Shown: positions 32,556 to 41,810, counted from the first letter of the stretch. The stretch: 45,247 nucleotides of DNA from Paenibacillus sp. MZ04-78.2 (GCF_024213375.1 NZ_JANAVJ010000042.1:1-45247); one strand, 5' to 3'. Numbers and translations are program-made. The notes: generated by a model from the letters alone, not told the origin.

Positions 32556-33329
32556 CTAACTGCCTGCGACGTCCCTCTTCGTAAATAGCAGCCAAGAAAC
32601 GGCATAGAATACAATCCAATAACCGGCCAGGACGGCCAGAGAGAAGCCTAGCGTCATCCCGGGGACAACAGGCTTGCCCCCGTGTAGATACGGAGTCAAA
32701 TCCGTATTGGCGAATAATAAATACTTGACCCAGTCATATCTTAACTGCACCAAAACGGCCACGATCGGTCCGGACATAAACATCAGGAAGATGGAGAGTC
32801 CGATCGCCAGCGAGCTGCTCCGGAAAACCGTTGAAATCATAAAAGCCAGCGTCGCCGTCATCATGATCTCTACGGCTTTGATTCCATATCCTTGAAGGAT
32901 GACCGGCATCGTCCCGTCGGGCGAAACCGAACCGCTGACGCCGAACAGCACAAGCCCCGTAAAGTAAGAGATGATCAGCATAATCAGCAGCAGCTCGACA
33001 ATAAACAGCAGCACGGAGATGTACTTGGCCAACAAAATTTTGCCGCGGGAGGCCGGGCGGATCAGCAGCAGCTTCACGGTGCCCCATGTAAATTCGGAAG
33101 CTACGCTGTCACCCGCCACAATAACGGAAAAAATAGTGACAAGCGGGGTGAGAATCGCCGCCAAGCCCATAAACTGAAGGACGTGATTCATCTCCGATTC
33201 GAGGACATACTTCATCATCACGCCCATCGAAATAACCGCCAAGACGACAAAAGCGAGCATAATCCACGTCCGCAGGCGGGTATAAATTTTCATCTGTTCG
33301 TTCTGTATGAGGCGAATTACGCTAGACAA
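32556..33329 (-). CDS. ABC-2 type permease
   Basis: A 257-residue permease with six helices: one near the start (WIMLAFVVLAVISMGVM), then pairs around LTPLVTIFSVIVAGDSVASE, FIVELLLIMLIISYFTG, AVEIMMTATLAFMIS and a last one before the Arg-rich end. SEFTWGTVKLLLIRPASRGK is typical of the bacitracin/lantibiotic export type (ABC2_membrane). It starts with TTG inside the last codons of the ATPase gene (8-base overlap), with GGGAGG about 8 bases upstream. It works with the upstream ATPase. Substrate unknown. Confidence 0.88.
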   Translation of the reverse strand: MSSVIRLIQNEQMKIYTRLRTWIMLAFVVLAVISMGVMMKYVLESEMNHVLQFMGLAAILTPLVTIFSVIVAGDSVASEFTWGTVKLLLIRPASRGKILLAKYISVLLFIVELLLIMLIISYFTGLVLFGVSGSVSPDGTMPVILQGYGIKAVEIMMTATLAFMISTVFRSSSLAIGLSIFLMFMSGPIVAVLVQLRYDWVKYLLFANTDLTPYLHGGKPVVPGMTLGFSLAVLAGYWIVFYAVSWLLFTKRDVAGS

Positions 33330-34245
33330 TCCGGTTCCCTCCCGTCACTTCGAGGAACTGCTCCTCGAGCGTTTTGGTCAGCGTCCGGATGCCGTAAACC
33401 CGGATTCCCGCCGCAACGAAGCGGGCGTTAAGCTCAGCGGTCGCTTCGCGCCGGTTCGGCAGCCATACGACGAGCTCCGGACCTTCCGCTTTCGCGCGTT
33501 CCGCTTCTCCCAGCAGCTCCAGAGCCGCATCGGGGCGGTCAACTTCAAACCGGACCTCGACGGCCTCCGTCTCTGAAGGAGCCTCCTTGAACGACCGGAC
33601 ATCGAGCAGCCTTCCGTTCTGAATAATGGCTACCCGGTCGCACATCAATTCCATCTCCGACAGCAGATGGCTCGAAACGATAACCGCCAGCCCTTCCTCC
33701 GCAGCCAAACGGCGCAAATAATCGCGCAGCTCGCGAATTCCCTCGGGGTCCAGACCGTTGGTCGGCTCGTCGAGCACGAGCACCGACGGGCGGTGCAAAA
33801 TCGCCTGGGCTACGCCGAGACGCTGCCGCATGCCGAGCGAATACGTTTTGACCTTATCCATAATACGGTTCTCCAGCTTCACCAGCCGGACCACTTCGTC
33901 GATACGTTCCTTTGGGACATTCGGCGTCATCCGGGCGAAATGAACCAGGTTCTGATACCCGGTCATAAACCCATAAAACTCGGGGTTTTCCACAATCGCG
34001 CCGACATGAAGCATCGCTTGCTCAAACCTTGTTTTTACGCTGTGTCCCTGAATCAGCACTTCTCCATGCGTGATGGCCATTAAGCCGACCATCATTCGGA
34101 TCGTTGTCGTTTTGCCCGCGCCATTCGGTCCGAGAAAACCGAACACTTCGCCCGGCTTCACTTCGAAGGACAGCCCATCCACAATCGTTTTGGAGCCGAT
34201 TCGCTTGGTTATTTGATGCAGTTGTACTACCGGAGTCGCTTCCAT
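33322..34245 (-). CDS. ABC transporter ATPase (DrrA/BcrA type)
   Basis: A 307-residue ATPase. Walker A GPNGAGKTTT, Q-loop in AIVENPEFYGFMTG, signature YSLGMRQRLG, Walker B VLVLDEPTNGLDPEG and switch His in SSHLLSEME are all present. A C-terminal extension of about 90 residues follows, as usual in this type. The ATG at 34245 has GGAGG 4 bases upstream; the longer reading adds 31 residues. It pairs with the overlapping permease. These pairs often pump antibiotics or cell-envelope-active peptides, but nothing here names a substrate. Confidence 0.92.
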   Translation of the reverse strand: MEATPVVQLHQITKRIGSKTIVDGLSFEVKPGEVFGFLGPNGAGKTTTIRMMVGLMAITHGEVLIQGHSVKTRFEQAMLHVGAIVENPEFYGFMTGYQNLVHFARMTPNVPKERIDEVVRLVKLENRIMDKVKTYSLGMRQRLGVAQAILHRPSVLVLDEPTNGLDPEGIRELRDYLRRLAAEEGLAVIVSSHLLSEMELMCDRVAIIQNGRLLDVRSFKEAPSETEAVEVRFEVDRPDAALELLGEAERAKAEGPELVVWLPNRREATAELNARFVAAGIRVYGIRTLTKTLEEQFLEVTGGNRIV

Positions 34246-34341
34246 ATTTCCTCCACATGTAAAAAATAGGGTATACCCTCCTGACACGGAAAGTATACCA
34301 TACCCGAAATCCCGGACCAAATTTCGGCACAGGCCCATGCT

Positions 34342-35157
34342 TTACGCCTCGGGTTTTTGCTCGTAATAATGAGCCAGACTGACGATCATGCTGCCCATCC
34401 GCTCCTGCTCCGGAGCAACGACCCGCTGAATGCCCTCTTCGCGAAGCGCTTCAGCCGTCACTTTGCCTACCGCCACGGCGACGACGCCGCTCGCAAAAGC
34501 TTCCTTCACCCGGTCCGCCATCCCCTGCTCCCGCGCATAGGCCATCAAAAACCGGACCTGCGGGGTACTGGTGAACGTCACGGCATCGATCGCGCCGCTC
34601 ACGATTTCATTCAGCAGCGTGTCTACTACCTCCAAGGCGGGCTGAACGTGCCGGTACGGCAAAATTTCGCGGTACGACGCCTGCTGCTCGGCCAGCCATT
34701 GGACAAGCCGGGGCGCGTGGTCGCCGTACAGCTGCAGCGCCACCCTTTGCCCTTGAAGCTCGTAAGGTGTCATCGCCGCGATCAGGCTGGCCGTCGTTCC
34801 GTCCTCGTCCCGCACGGTGGGGGTTAGCCCCAATGTTTTCAAATAATTGATCGTTTTGTAGCCTCTGGCCGCGATTCGGGCTTGGCTCAACGTTTCCACG
34901 AACGCTTCCTTCCGGCCCATGCTTTCGGCCGCTTGCACCAATAGCTCCGTGCCGATCCCTGTCGTAAGAATCACCCAATCGATCCCCGTCTCGATCAGCC
35001 GGGCGATTTCCGCCTCCACTTGCTCCCGCTCAACGGCAACGGTTCCTTGGGCCGGCCGCAAGATCGGCACCCCGCCCAGCTTTTCCACGATGACGCTGAG
35101 CTCCGCCGCTTTCCTCGGTCCTGTTAGCGCAATTCGTTTTCCTTCAAGTCTGCTCAT
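34342..35157 (-). CDS. Uroporphyrinogen-III synthase family protein
   Basis: A 271-residue two-domain protein. KRIALTGPRKAAELSVIVEK opens it and WVILTTGIGTELLVQ, then IDAVTFTSTPQVRFLMAYAR and VAVGKVTAEAL are the family's signature stretches. The enzyme closes hydroxymethylbilane to uroporphyrinogen III in tetrapyrrole synthesis. It is not in a hem operon here, so it may be a second copy or a distinct relative. The ATG at 35157 is preferred, with AGGGGG about 8 bases upstream. The strand is divergent from the LysM-3D gene. Confidence 0.85.
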   Translation of the reverse strand: MSRLEGKRIALTGPRKAAELSVIVEKLGGVPILRPAQGTVAVEREQVEAEIARLIETGIDWVILTTGIGTELLVQAAESMGRKEAFVETLSQARIAARGYKTINYLKTLGLTPTVRDEDGTTASLIAAMTPYELQGQRVALQLYGDHAPRLVQWLAEQQASYREILPYRHVQPALEVVDTLLNEIVSGAIDAVTFTSTPQVRFLMAYAREQGMADRVKEAFASGVVAVAVGKVTAEALREEGIQRVVAPEQERMGSMIVSLAHYYEQKPEA

Positions 35158-35363
35158 CCCGATGCCCCCTTGTGCGGATCTTCTGCCGGTCGCGTATTCC
35201 TGCAATGCGTCACCATATCTGACATATAGTTCGTACTATACTGGAAGATTGCCGTTCAATCAATAGATTCGGAGAAACGAATTTTTACCTGCCCGTTTAA
35301 ATTCGGGGATAGCGGGCAAATCTAGTACTATCACTCTAGTTTTTCAAAGGAGGAGTTGTAAGG

Positions 35364-36080
35364 ATGTTGAACGCTAGTATTTTACGGCTCACGCTTTGCC
35401 TCATTCTAATCGTCACCTTGGGAGCGGCAGCCGAGCGGGCCGCCTATGCCTACCATACATCGGCGGATCTGGCCGAAACGACCATGACATCCCAGGAATG
35501 GGGTGCGATCTTGCAAAGAGACACAGAGGCTAAGGCACAGACGGAAAGCCCTGCCTTGATGACCATGCCTTCCCCTGTCTCCTATAAAGTGCGCTCGGGC
35601 GATACGCTCTATCGGATCGCAAGATCGTTCGGAATCCCCTTGCAGATGCTGCTTACCGCAAACGACATCGACGATCCGGGATCGCTCCAGACAGGACAGC
35701 AGCTGCAGATTCCGTCGGAACAAGCCGGGATTGAGCTGCCCGGAGAACAAGGGGGCATCATCCGGCAAGTGCTGACTTCGACGCTAACAGCTTATACCGC
35801 GGGAGTCGAATCGACCGGCAAGAAGCCGTCCCATCCGGATTACGGCATCACGTACAGTGGCAGCAAAGCCGAGGAAGGGCGTACGATTGCCGTCGATCCT
35901 TCGGTGATCCCGATGGGCTCGACCGTGTTCATCGACGGTATCGGCGTCCGCAAGGCCGAAGATATCGGATCGGCCATCCGCGGTACGCGAATCGACTTGT
36001 TCATGGACGACGTGAAGCAGGCCCGCCACTTCGGCGTGAAGAAAAATGTGAAGGTATACGTGCTTGAAGGTACGGCCTAG
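35364..36080 (+). CDS. Secreted LysM-3D domain cell wall protein (YocH-like)
   Basis: A 238-residue exported protein. The signal peptide ends near AERAAYA. One LysM (residues about 74-115; YKVRSGDTLYRIARSFGIPL) binds peptidoglycan. The C-terminal 3D domain (about 140-236) has TLTAYTAG, IAVDPSVIPMGS, AEDIG and RIDLFMDDVKQA with the conserved Asps; it is the fold of lytic transglycosylases/muralytic proteins such as MltA and YocH. A strong AAAGGAGG site precedes the ATG. Related proteins are often under WalR; no WalR box was recognised. Single gene, convergent with dctB. Confidence 0.92.
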   Translation: MLNASILRLTLCLILIVTLGAAAERAAYAYHTSADLAETTMTSQEWGAILQRDTEAKAQTESPALMTMPSPVSYKVRSGDTLYRIARSFGIPLQMLLTANDIDDPGSLQTGQQLQIPSEQAGIELPGEQGGIIRQVLTSTLTAYTAGVESTGKKPSHPDYGITYSGSKAEEGRTIAVDPSVIPMGSTVFIDGIGVRKAEDIGSAIRGTRIDLFMDDVKQARHFGVKKNVKVYVLEGTA

Positions 36081-36099
36081 GATATTGTATGGCCGTCCC

Positions 36100-37203
36100 T
36101 CAACCGCCGTATTTTTCCCGCAGCCGGCGAATGCGGCTCATGACGTCTTTTCCTATCGTTCCCTCGAACTCCTGATAGATCGGGTCCCATCGCTGCATCC
36201 ACTCGCGGCGTTCCTCCGGCGTTTGAACATGAATTTGCAGCCCTCCCTGATGACGCAGCTCATCCAGCTGGCGCCGGTTCATCTCAATCGCATTCTCATT
36301 GGCCCAGCGCGCCGTTTCTTCCAGCGCTTCTGCCAAGGGCTTCTTCACATCGCCCGGCAGCTTGTCCCAGAACGATTTGTTCATCAGCACCGTATACCCG
36401 AGATATCCGTGGTTGCTGATGGTCATATATTTTTGCACCTGGTAGAACTTCTTCGTACGGATATTGGAGATCGTATTTTCTTCGCCGTCCACGACACCCG
36501 ATTCCAGACCGCGATACACTTCGTTAAACGGAATCGGAGTCGTTTTTGCCTCAAACTGTCGAAATTGCGCTTCAATCACTTTGCTGGGCAAAATGCGAAA
36601 GTGTTGTTCTTTGAAATCCGATGGATGAACCAGCGGCCCCCGATTGGAAGTCATTTGCTTGAAGCCATTGCCCCAATAGGACAAGCCGACCAAATTTTTG
36701 CTTGCCAGCTTATCGAACAGCAGCTTCCCCAGCTCGCCGTCAAACGCCTCTTGTACCGCTTCGTCGCTTAAAAACGCATACGGCAGATCAAACGTCAGCC
36801 AAGCCGGAACATGCTCGGACACATTGGCAAACGAAGGGGCTATCATTTGTATGTTGCCGCGCATAAGCGCATCCATTTCGTCGGTCTCGTTATAGAGAAC
36901 CGCGTTCGGAAACACTTCGACCTTTACGTGGCGGTCCGTCTTTTCGGACATCAGGCGGGCAAACCTTTGAGCCGCCAGGCCTTTGGGCGTATTTTCGGCA
37001 ACGACATGGCTGAATTTAATGACCAGCGCCTGATCGAAGCCTTCTTGCTCGTCATCCGCCACGTCGGATGTCGTCGAGAACCCCGGATAAAAACCGATCG
37101 CCACGGCAGCGGCAAGTCCGATGAATACTACAAGCAGCGTTCCGAGCAAAGGCCTCACGTTCGTCCACCTCCGGAGTGTCATGATCATGATGTACAATAA
37201 CAT
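36100..37203 (-). CDS. dctB: C4-dicarboxylate-binding protein (DctB, TRAP DctP fold)
   Basis: A 367-residue protein. One N-terminal membrane helix (about 19-41, LLGTLLVVFIGLAAAVAIGF) anchors it outside. The binding domain has IKFSHVVAENTPKGLAAQRF, VKVEVFPNAVLYNETDEM and FNEVYRGLESGVVDGEENTI, typical of the DctP family. With no TRAP permease nearby but dctS, dctR and dctP across the divide, it matches B. subtilis DctB, which helps sensor DctS to detect dicarboxylates. The start at 37203 has AGGCGG upstream; ATGs at codons 6 and 8 are possible. It is divergent from the lipoprotein gene. Confidence 0.88.
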   Translation of the reverse strand: MLLYIMIMTLRRWTNVRPLLGTLLVVFIGLAAAVAIGFYPGFSTTSDVADDEQEGFDQALVIKFSHVVAENTPKGLAAQRFARLMSEKTDRHVKVEVFPNAVLYNETDEMDALMRGNIQMIAPSFANVSEHVPAWLTFDLPYAFLSDEAVQEAFDGELGKLLFDKLASKNLVGLSYWGNGFKQMTSNRGPLVHPSDFKEQHFRILPSKVIEAQFRQFEAKTTPIPFNEVYRGLESGVVDGEENTISNIRTKKFYQVQKYMTISNHGYLGYTVLMNKSFWDKLPGDVKKPLAEALEETARWANENAIEMNRRQLDELRHQGGLQIHVQTPEERREWMQRWDPIYQEFEGTIGKDVMSRIRRLREKYGG

Positions 37204-37315
37204 ATGTCGCCGCCTAACTCAATGAAGACCGCACCTGAACATGAATTTTGAAGAAACGGTTAAACTAAAGAAAACGCGGACGATCCCCTCGCAAACGAAG
37301 GAGGTTTCAGACGAG

Positions 37316-37777
37316 ATGCCGGCAAGATTCGTACGGGGTCTGCTTTGGTGCCTTCTGCTGATGCCGATCGTATTGACGGGCTGTGGCGGCGGAAAAAAAC
37401 AAGAGCAGCAACAGAGTAAAAAACAGCAGCAAAATAAGCCGAGCGATACGATGCTTCAACAGCAGTTGAAGATGTATCAGGATATAAAAAAGAACGAGCA
37501 CGAGCAGGAGGAAAAAATCCGCAAGGAAGAAAAAAAGCAGCTTAAAAAGCTGCAAAAGGACCAGCAAAAAATGCTGAAGCGGGAACTCGAATTTCAAGAA
37601 AAAGTTCGTATGGGGGGCAACCCGTGGGCTGGCGGCAAAGCTGGCGGCAAAAAGGAACAGCAGCAGTCCAAGCAGCAAGGCAAAGCCGGGACGAAGACAG
37701 AGTCGTCCGAGAAAAAATCCCCGGAACAAAAGCAAGGCAAGGAGAAGGAAGAGAAAAAGAAGATGCCGGGAGGATAA
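37316..37777 (+). CDS. Lipoprotein with Lys/Gln/Glu-rich coiled region
   Basis: A 153-residue lipoprotein. The signal peptide ends with the lipobox LTGC. The mature part is almost wholly Lys, Gln and Glu, with a helical coiled-coil stretch (QKMLKRELEFQEKVRMGG) and a low-complexity tail. No family recognised. The ATG at 37316 is chosen for AAGGAGG and spacing; the longer frame from 37241 adds 25 residues before the site. It lies between dctB and dctS; a terminator follows, so it is not in the dctS-dctR transcript. A link to dicarboxylate sensing is not shown. Confidence 0.7.
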   Translation: MPARFVRGLLWCLLLMPIVLTGCGGGKKQEQQQSKKQQQNKPSDTMLQQQLKMYQDIKKNEHEQEEKIRKEEKKQLKKLQKDQQKMLKRELEFQEKVRMGGNPWAGGKAGGKKEQQQSKQQGKAGTKTESSEKKSPEQKQGKEKEEKKKMPGG

Positions 37778-37810
37778 TCCTCTCGATTCCATACGTATCC
37801 GTTTATCAAT

Positions 37811-37860
37811 AGCCCGTCCCCGCTCCATCCCGGTTGCGGAAGACAGGGCTGTTTTGTTTT
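37811..37860 (+). terminator. Terminator after the lipoprotein gene
   Basis: AGCCC/GGGCT outer stem around a GC-rich loop, followed by GTTTTGTTTT. Confidence 0.65.
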
Positions 37861-37914
37861 CCATCCGCCGCTTCCTGTTGTATGATAATATATCGTAGAA
37901 AGGAGGCGGGACGG

Positions 37915-39498
37915 ATGCTGCTGCAGCGATTAAAAATCAACTGGAAAATCGCGATTTTGTCGTTCGGTATCGTCCTGTTCTCGCTCTGTATCGGAGGGAC
38001 GATTCTCCTTGGCAGCATCGTCCGGCTGAAAGAGGAAGAGCTTGGGCGGCGGCTGCTTGTCACCGCCCGCACCGTGGCGCAGATGCCGGAGATCGTCTCC
38101 GGCCTTGCGGACCCCAACATGCGCGACGGCATCCAGCTTGCCGCCGAGCGCATTCGCATCATCAACGACGTGACCTACGTCGTGGTGATGGATATGCACC
38201 GGCTGCGGCTGTCGCATCCGGTGGAGAGCAAGATCGGCACCGTTTCGTCCGGTGCCGACGAAGGCCCCGCCTTTGCCGAGCACACTTACGTGTCCAAGGC
38301 AAAAGGCGAGCTTGGCACGGCGCTGCGCGCTTTCGTGCCGATTATGAACGCCGACCATGCGCAGGTCGGCGTCGCGCTCGTCGGCCGCATCCAGCCGACC
38401 GTAGGGCAGGTGCTGCTGGACCTGTCGAATCAAGCCTACGTCGTGCTGTTCATTTCCCTGCTCTTCGGGCTATGGGGGTCGTGGAAGCTCGCCCAGCATA
38501 TCAAGCGGCAGATGTTTGAGCTGGAACCGCACGAAATCGCCGCGCTGCTGGTCGAACGTACGGCGACGTTCAACGCGATGCATGAAGGCGTTATTGCCAT
38601 CGATAAGTTCGAACGCATCACGATTTTCAACGAGAAGGCGAAACAAATGCTCAAAGTATCGGGCGACGTCGTCGGCAAGTCGATCTGGGAAGTGCTCCCC
38701 GATACGCGGCTGCCCGAAATACTGGAGCTCAATCATCCGATCTTCAATCAAGAGCTGGTCATTCAAGAAACGCCGATCATGAGCAACCGGGTGCCGATCA
38801 CCGTAGGCGGGGAAACCGTCGGCGCCGTTGCCATTTTTCAAGACCGGACGGAAGTGACGCGGATGGCTGAAGAGCTGACCGGCGTCCGGACCTTCGTCGA
38901 TGCGCTGCGCGTGCAAAACCACGAGTACATGAACAAGCTGCATACGATCGGCGGCTTAATTCAGCTCGGCAGCAACGAGAAAGCGCTTGATTTTTTGTTC
39001 GAGATGACCGAGCAAAAAGAAGAGCTGACCCGTTTCCTCGACAGCCGTATTCGCAACGAAAGCTTGACCGGTCTGCTGCTTGGCAAGATCAGCCGCGGCC
39101 GGGAGCTTGGGATCGAAGTAACGATCGACCGGCAAAGCCGGCTGGAACGGTTTCCCGAACGGCTCGATCATCACGATTTCGTGATCCTGCTCGGCAACCT
39201 TCTGGAAAATGCTTTTGACGCATTGCATCACCATACCAAGGATAACAAACACATCTTTATCAGCCTCGAACAAGATGACGACGTGCTGTCCGTCCTCGTC
39301 GAGGACAATGGCTGCGGCATGGAGGAGTCCGTCAAAACCCGCATATTCGAGCACGGCTTTACGACCAAAGGCGACGACGGACGCGGAATCGGCCTTCACC
39401 TGATCGACGATATCGTGCGGAAAGGCGGCGGCTCGATTCAGATCGAATCAGCCCCGGGAGAAGGAACCACATTTATCATTACGTTCCCGATGCAATAG
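37915..39498 (+). CDS. dctS: C4-dicarboxylate sensor histidine kinase (DctS/DcuS/CitA type)
   Basis: A 527-residue membrane kinase. Two helices (about 14-36 and 172-193) frame an extracellular CitA-like PAS sensor, with the family's RLRLSHP stretch (His101) that binds carboxylate. A cytoplasmic PAS follows (about 212-320). The kinase has His336 in QNHEYMNKLHTIGGLIQL, N-box LGNLLENAFDA, and G-boxes VEDNGCGM and GRGIGLHLI. It is paired with dctR 57 bases downstream. The ATG at 37915 is chosen; AAAGGAGG lies about 8 bases upstream, while the longer reading has 27 improbable residues. Confidence 0.93.
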   Translation: MLLQRLKINWKIAILSFGIVLFSLCIGGTILLGSIVRLKEEELGRRLLVTARTVAQMPEIVSGLADPNMRDGIQLAAERIRIINDVTYVVVMDMHRLRLSHPVESKIGTVSSGADEGPAFAEHTYVSKAKGELGTALRAFVPIMNADHAQVGVALVGRIQPTVGQVLLDLSNQAYVVLFISLLFGLWGSWKLAQHIKRQMFELEPHEIAALLVERTATFNAMHEGVIAIDKFERITIFNEKAKQMLKVSGDVVGKSIWEVLPDTRLPEILELNHPIFNQELVIQETPIMSNRVPITVGGETVGAVAIFQDRTEVTRMAEELTGVRTFVDALRVQNHEYMNKLHTIGGLIQLGSNEKALDFLFEMTEQKEELTRFLDSRIRNESLTGLLLGKISRGRELGIEVTIDRQSRLERFPERLDHHDFVILLGNLLENAFDALHHHTKDNKHIFISLEQDDDVLSVLVEDNGCGMEESVKTRIFEHGFTTKGDDGRGIGLHLIDDIVRKGGGSIQIESAPGEGTTFIITFPMQ

Positions 39499-39555
39499 TT
39501 TTTTGCAGTCCGATGCTCTTCATTTACAGTGAAAGCGAGGGGGATGACAGGCAAC

Positions 39556-40302
39556 ATGGCAGACGGTATGAACGAAACGAAGCGGGACGTTCTCCGCGTC
39601 CTGCTGATCGAAGACGATCCGATGGTGCAGGAAGTCAACAGTCAATTTGTCGAGCGAGTGGAAGGCTTTCGTGTCGCAGGCATTGCCTCCAGCGGGGATG
39701 AAGGCTTGCGCATGGTAAAGGAGCTTCAGCCCAATCTCGTCATCCTCGATATTTTCATGCCGGTGCGGGACGGCATCGAGACGATTCTGGAGCTCCGCCG
39801 AAATCAAACCCCTGTCGATGTTATGGTGATCAGCGCAGCCAACGATATGCGCACCATCGAGCGGATGCTTCAGAACGGGGCCGTCGATTACATCATGAAA
39901 CCGTTTAAATTTGAACGGGTGAAGCAGGCACTTGAGCATTACCGCCAGATGAAGGCAGCGCTCGATAGCGAACAACCCGCTTCCCAATCCGAGCTGGATC
40001 GGCTGCTTTTCGGAAGAACGCATGATGCGTCTTCATCAGACAGGCAAAAGGAAGAGCCATCGGAATTGCCCAAAGGGCTCCAGGCTGTAACCCTCAAGCA
40101 GATTGTGCAATTTCTAGTCCTGCAATCGAAGGCGCTTTCAGCGGAGGAGGTCGCCGAAGGTGTCGGCATCGCCAGAGTGACGGCCAGACGCTATCTCGAC
40201 TTTTTGGAGAAAAGCGGTCAACTCCGTCTCGATCTCCAATATGGGGTTGGCCGCCCCGTCAATAAATACAGATTATCCCCTCCGCCTGGCGGATCGCGTT
40301 AA
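39556..40302 (+). CDS. dctR: Response regulator (DctR/CitT type)
   Basis: A 248-residue regulator. Receiver: LLIEDDPMVQE, phospho-acceptor Asp in LVILDIFMPVRDG, and KPFKFERVKQAL. The C-terminal helix-turn-helix (LSAEEVAEGVGIARVTARRY followed by LDFLEKSG) is of the CitB/DcuR type. It should activate dctP when DctS senses dicarboxylate. Start uncertain: ATGs at 39544, 39556 and 39568; GAGGGGG ends directly before 39544, so 39556 or 39568 is better spaced. Its stop codon lies in the stem-loop of its terminator. Confidence 0.9.
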   Translation: MADGMNETKRDVLRVLLIEDDPMVQEVNSQFVERVEGFRVAGIASSGDEGLRMVKELQPNLVILDIFMPVRDGIETILELRRNQTPVDVMVISAANDMRTIERMLQNGAVDYIMKPFKFERVKQALEHYRQMKAALDSEQPASQSELDRLLFGRTHDASSSDRQKEEPSELPKGLQAVTLKQIVQFLVLQSKALSAEEVAEGVGIARVTARRYLDFLEKSGQLRLDLQYGVGRPVNKYRLSPPPGGSR

Positions 40303-40327
40303 CGAACAACGCGGTCCGCTTTTTTTT
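40289..40327 (+). terminator. Terminator of dctS-dctR
   Basis: GCGGATCGCGTT and AACGCGGTCCGC pair over 12 bases (one G-T), then TTTTTTTT. The dctR stop TAA starts at the last base of the left arm. Confidence 0.9.
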
Positions 40328-40341
40328 GTGCCCTTTCCGAA

Positions 40342-40367
40342 GACCAAAAAGACCAAAACAACCAATA
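40342..40367 (+). promoter_or_regulatory. Direct repeats, candidate DctR site
   Basis: GACCAAAA at 40342 and 40351, then CAACCAA at 40359, spaced about 9 bp and ending 12 bases before the dctP -35 box. The position suits an activator that touches RNA polymerase. DctR as the binder is inferred. Confidence 0.45.
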
Positions 40368-40378
40368 TGTCCAAATGA

Positions 40379-40407
40379 TTCACAAGTCATTATGAAAGCG
40401 ATAACAT
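40379..40407 (+). promoter_or_regulatory. dctP promoter overlapped by a cre site
   Basis: TTCACA (40379-40384) and TAACAT (40402-40407) are separated by 17 bp. The 14-mer at 40393-40406, TGAAAGCGATAACA, matches the CcpA consensus TGWAANCGNTNWCA at every position and covers most of the -10 box. CcpA binding would block the promoter. Confidence 0.85.
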
Positions 40408-40452
40408 AAAAACACGAAAAGAGAACGCCATGTAGAAATGAGGAGAATTTTC

Positions 40453-41760
40453 ATGAAAATCAATTTCAAAAACCTTACGGTTCAGGTCTTGATTGCGATT
40501 GTCCTCGGGATCTTGATCGGACAATTTTTCCCAACGTTCGGGGTGCAGCTCAAAGTGCTCGGCGATATATTCGTCAAACTGATCAAAATGATCATCCCCC
40601 CTATCGTCTTTTTCACAATTGTAATCGGTTTCGCGAATATGGGAGATATGAAAAAAATCGGCCGGATCGGCGGCAAAGCGCTGCTGTATTTCGAAATCAT
40701 CACGACCTTTGCGATGTCGATCGGGATTGCCGTCATGTATCTCGTCCGCCCCGGTTCCGGCATGGACGTCAGCAAAGTCGGGGCCAACGCGGCCGACGTG
40801 GCAAAATATGCGAAGCAAGCGACGGAATCTCCGCACGGCTTCACGGATTTTCTGCTCAGCGTCATTCCGGACAGCGTCGTAGGCGCGCTCGCCAAAGGCG
40901 ACATGCTTCCGGTGCTTTTATTCTCCGTCATGTTCGGTCTCGCTATGGCCTCCCTGGGCGAGAAATCGAAACCCGTCACGCAATTATTCGAGAAATTGAA
41001 CGACATTTTCTTTAAATTGGTCGCTATGATTATGCGCTTCTCCCCTATTGCCGCTGGCGGCGCCATGGCTTATACGATCGGGAAATTCGGGATTGCCTCC
41101 CTGTTCTCCCTTGGCAAAATGATGGGCTCCGTTTATATCACCATGATTCTGTTCGTCATCGTTATTCTCGGCGCAATAGCCCGGTTCTACGGCTTCAGCA
41201 TCTTCAATCTGCTGAAGTTCATCAAAGAAGAAATTTTGCTGGTGCTTGGCACGTCCTCCTCCGAATCGGCGCTGCCGCGCTTAATGGAACGTCTTGAGAA
41301 ATACGGCTGCTCCAAGTCGGTCGTTGGCTTGGTCGTCCCAACCGGCTACTCGTTCAACCTGGACGGCACATCGATCTACTTATCGATGGCAGCGCTTTTC
41401 ATTGCGCAAGCCTATGGCATTGAACTGACGTTGCTGCAAATTGCCACGCTGCTCGGCGTGCTGATGCTCACCTCCAAAGGCGCGGCAGGCGTTACCGGTT
41501 CCGGCTTCGTTACCTTGGCAGCCACACTTGCCGCAATCCCGGGCAACGTCATCCCGATCGAAGGCATGGCGCTTCTGCTCGGCGTTGACCGTTTCATGTC
41601 CGAAGCACGCTCCATCACGAATCTGATCGGCAATAGCGTCGCCACCGTTGTTATTGCGAAAAGCGAGAAGCAATTCGACAATCAGACGATTGCGGTATCC
41701 CCTGCTTCGGAAGAAGGCGCTTATGTAAGCGGAGAACCCAAGGCCCTCACGACGAATTAA
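40453..41760 (+). CDS. dctP: C4-dicarboxylate:cation symporter (DctP/DctA, DAACS family)
   Basis: A 435-residue symporter. It has eight or so helices with two re-entrant loops, as in GltPh. Signature segments: TSSSESALPRLMERLEKYGC, PTGYSFNLDGTSIYLSMA, and GAAGVTGSGFVTLAAT. It imports succinate, fumarate or malate with H+ or Na+. The ATG at 40453 is chosen, as GAGGAG lies 7 bases upstream; an upstream ATG (40438) overlaps that site. It is transcribed alone from the cre-controlled promoter behind dctS-dctR, the same layout as B. subtilis. Confidence 0.95.
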   Translation: MKINFKNLTVQVLIAIVLGILIGQFFPTFGVQLKVLGDIFVKLIKMIIPPIVFFTIVIGFANMGDMKKIGRIGGKALLYFEIITTFAMSIGIAVMYLVRPGSGMDVSKVGANAADVAKYAKQATESPHGFTDFLLSVIPDSVVGALAKGDMLPVLLFSVMFGLAMASLGEKSKPVTQLFEKLNDIFFKLVAMIMRFSPIAAGGAMAYTIGKFGIASLFSLGKMMGSVYITMILFVIVILGAIARFYGFSIFNLLKFIKEEILLVLGTSSSESALPRLMERLEKYGCSKSVVGLVVPTGYSFNLDGTSIYLSMAALFIAQAYGIELTLLQIATLLGVLMLTSKGAAGVTGSGFVTLAATLAAIPGNVIPIEGMALLLGVDRFMSEARSITNLIGNSVATVVIAKSEKQFDNQTIAVSPASEEGAYVSGEPKALTTN

Positions 41761-41765
41761 CGTGC

Positions 41766-41803
41766 AAAAAAGCAGCCGTCCCCTTACCGGGGCGGCTGCT
41801 TCA
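41766..41803. terminator. Bidirectional terminator between dctP and the amino acid permease
   Basis: AAGCAGCCG-CCCC/GGGG-CGGCTGCTT stem with a TTACC loop. T-run is strong on the minus strand (TTTTTT), weaker on plus (TTCATTATTT). Confidence 0.85.
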
Positions 41804-41810
41804 TTATTTC

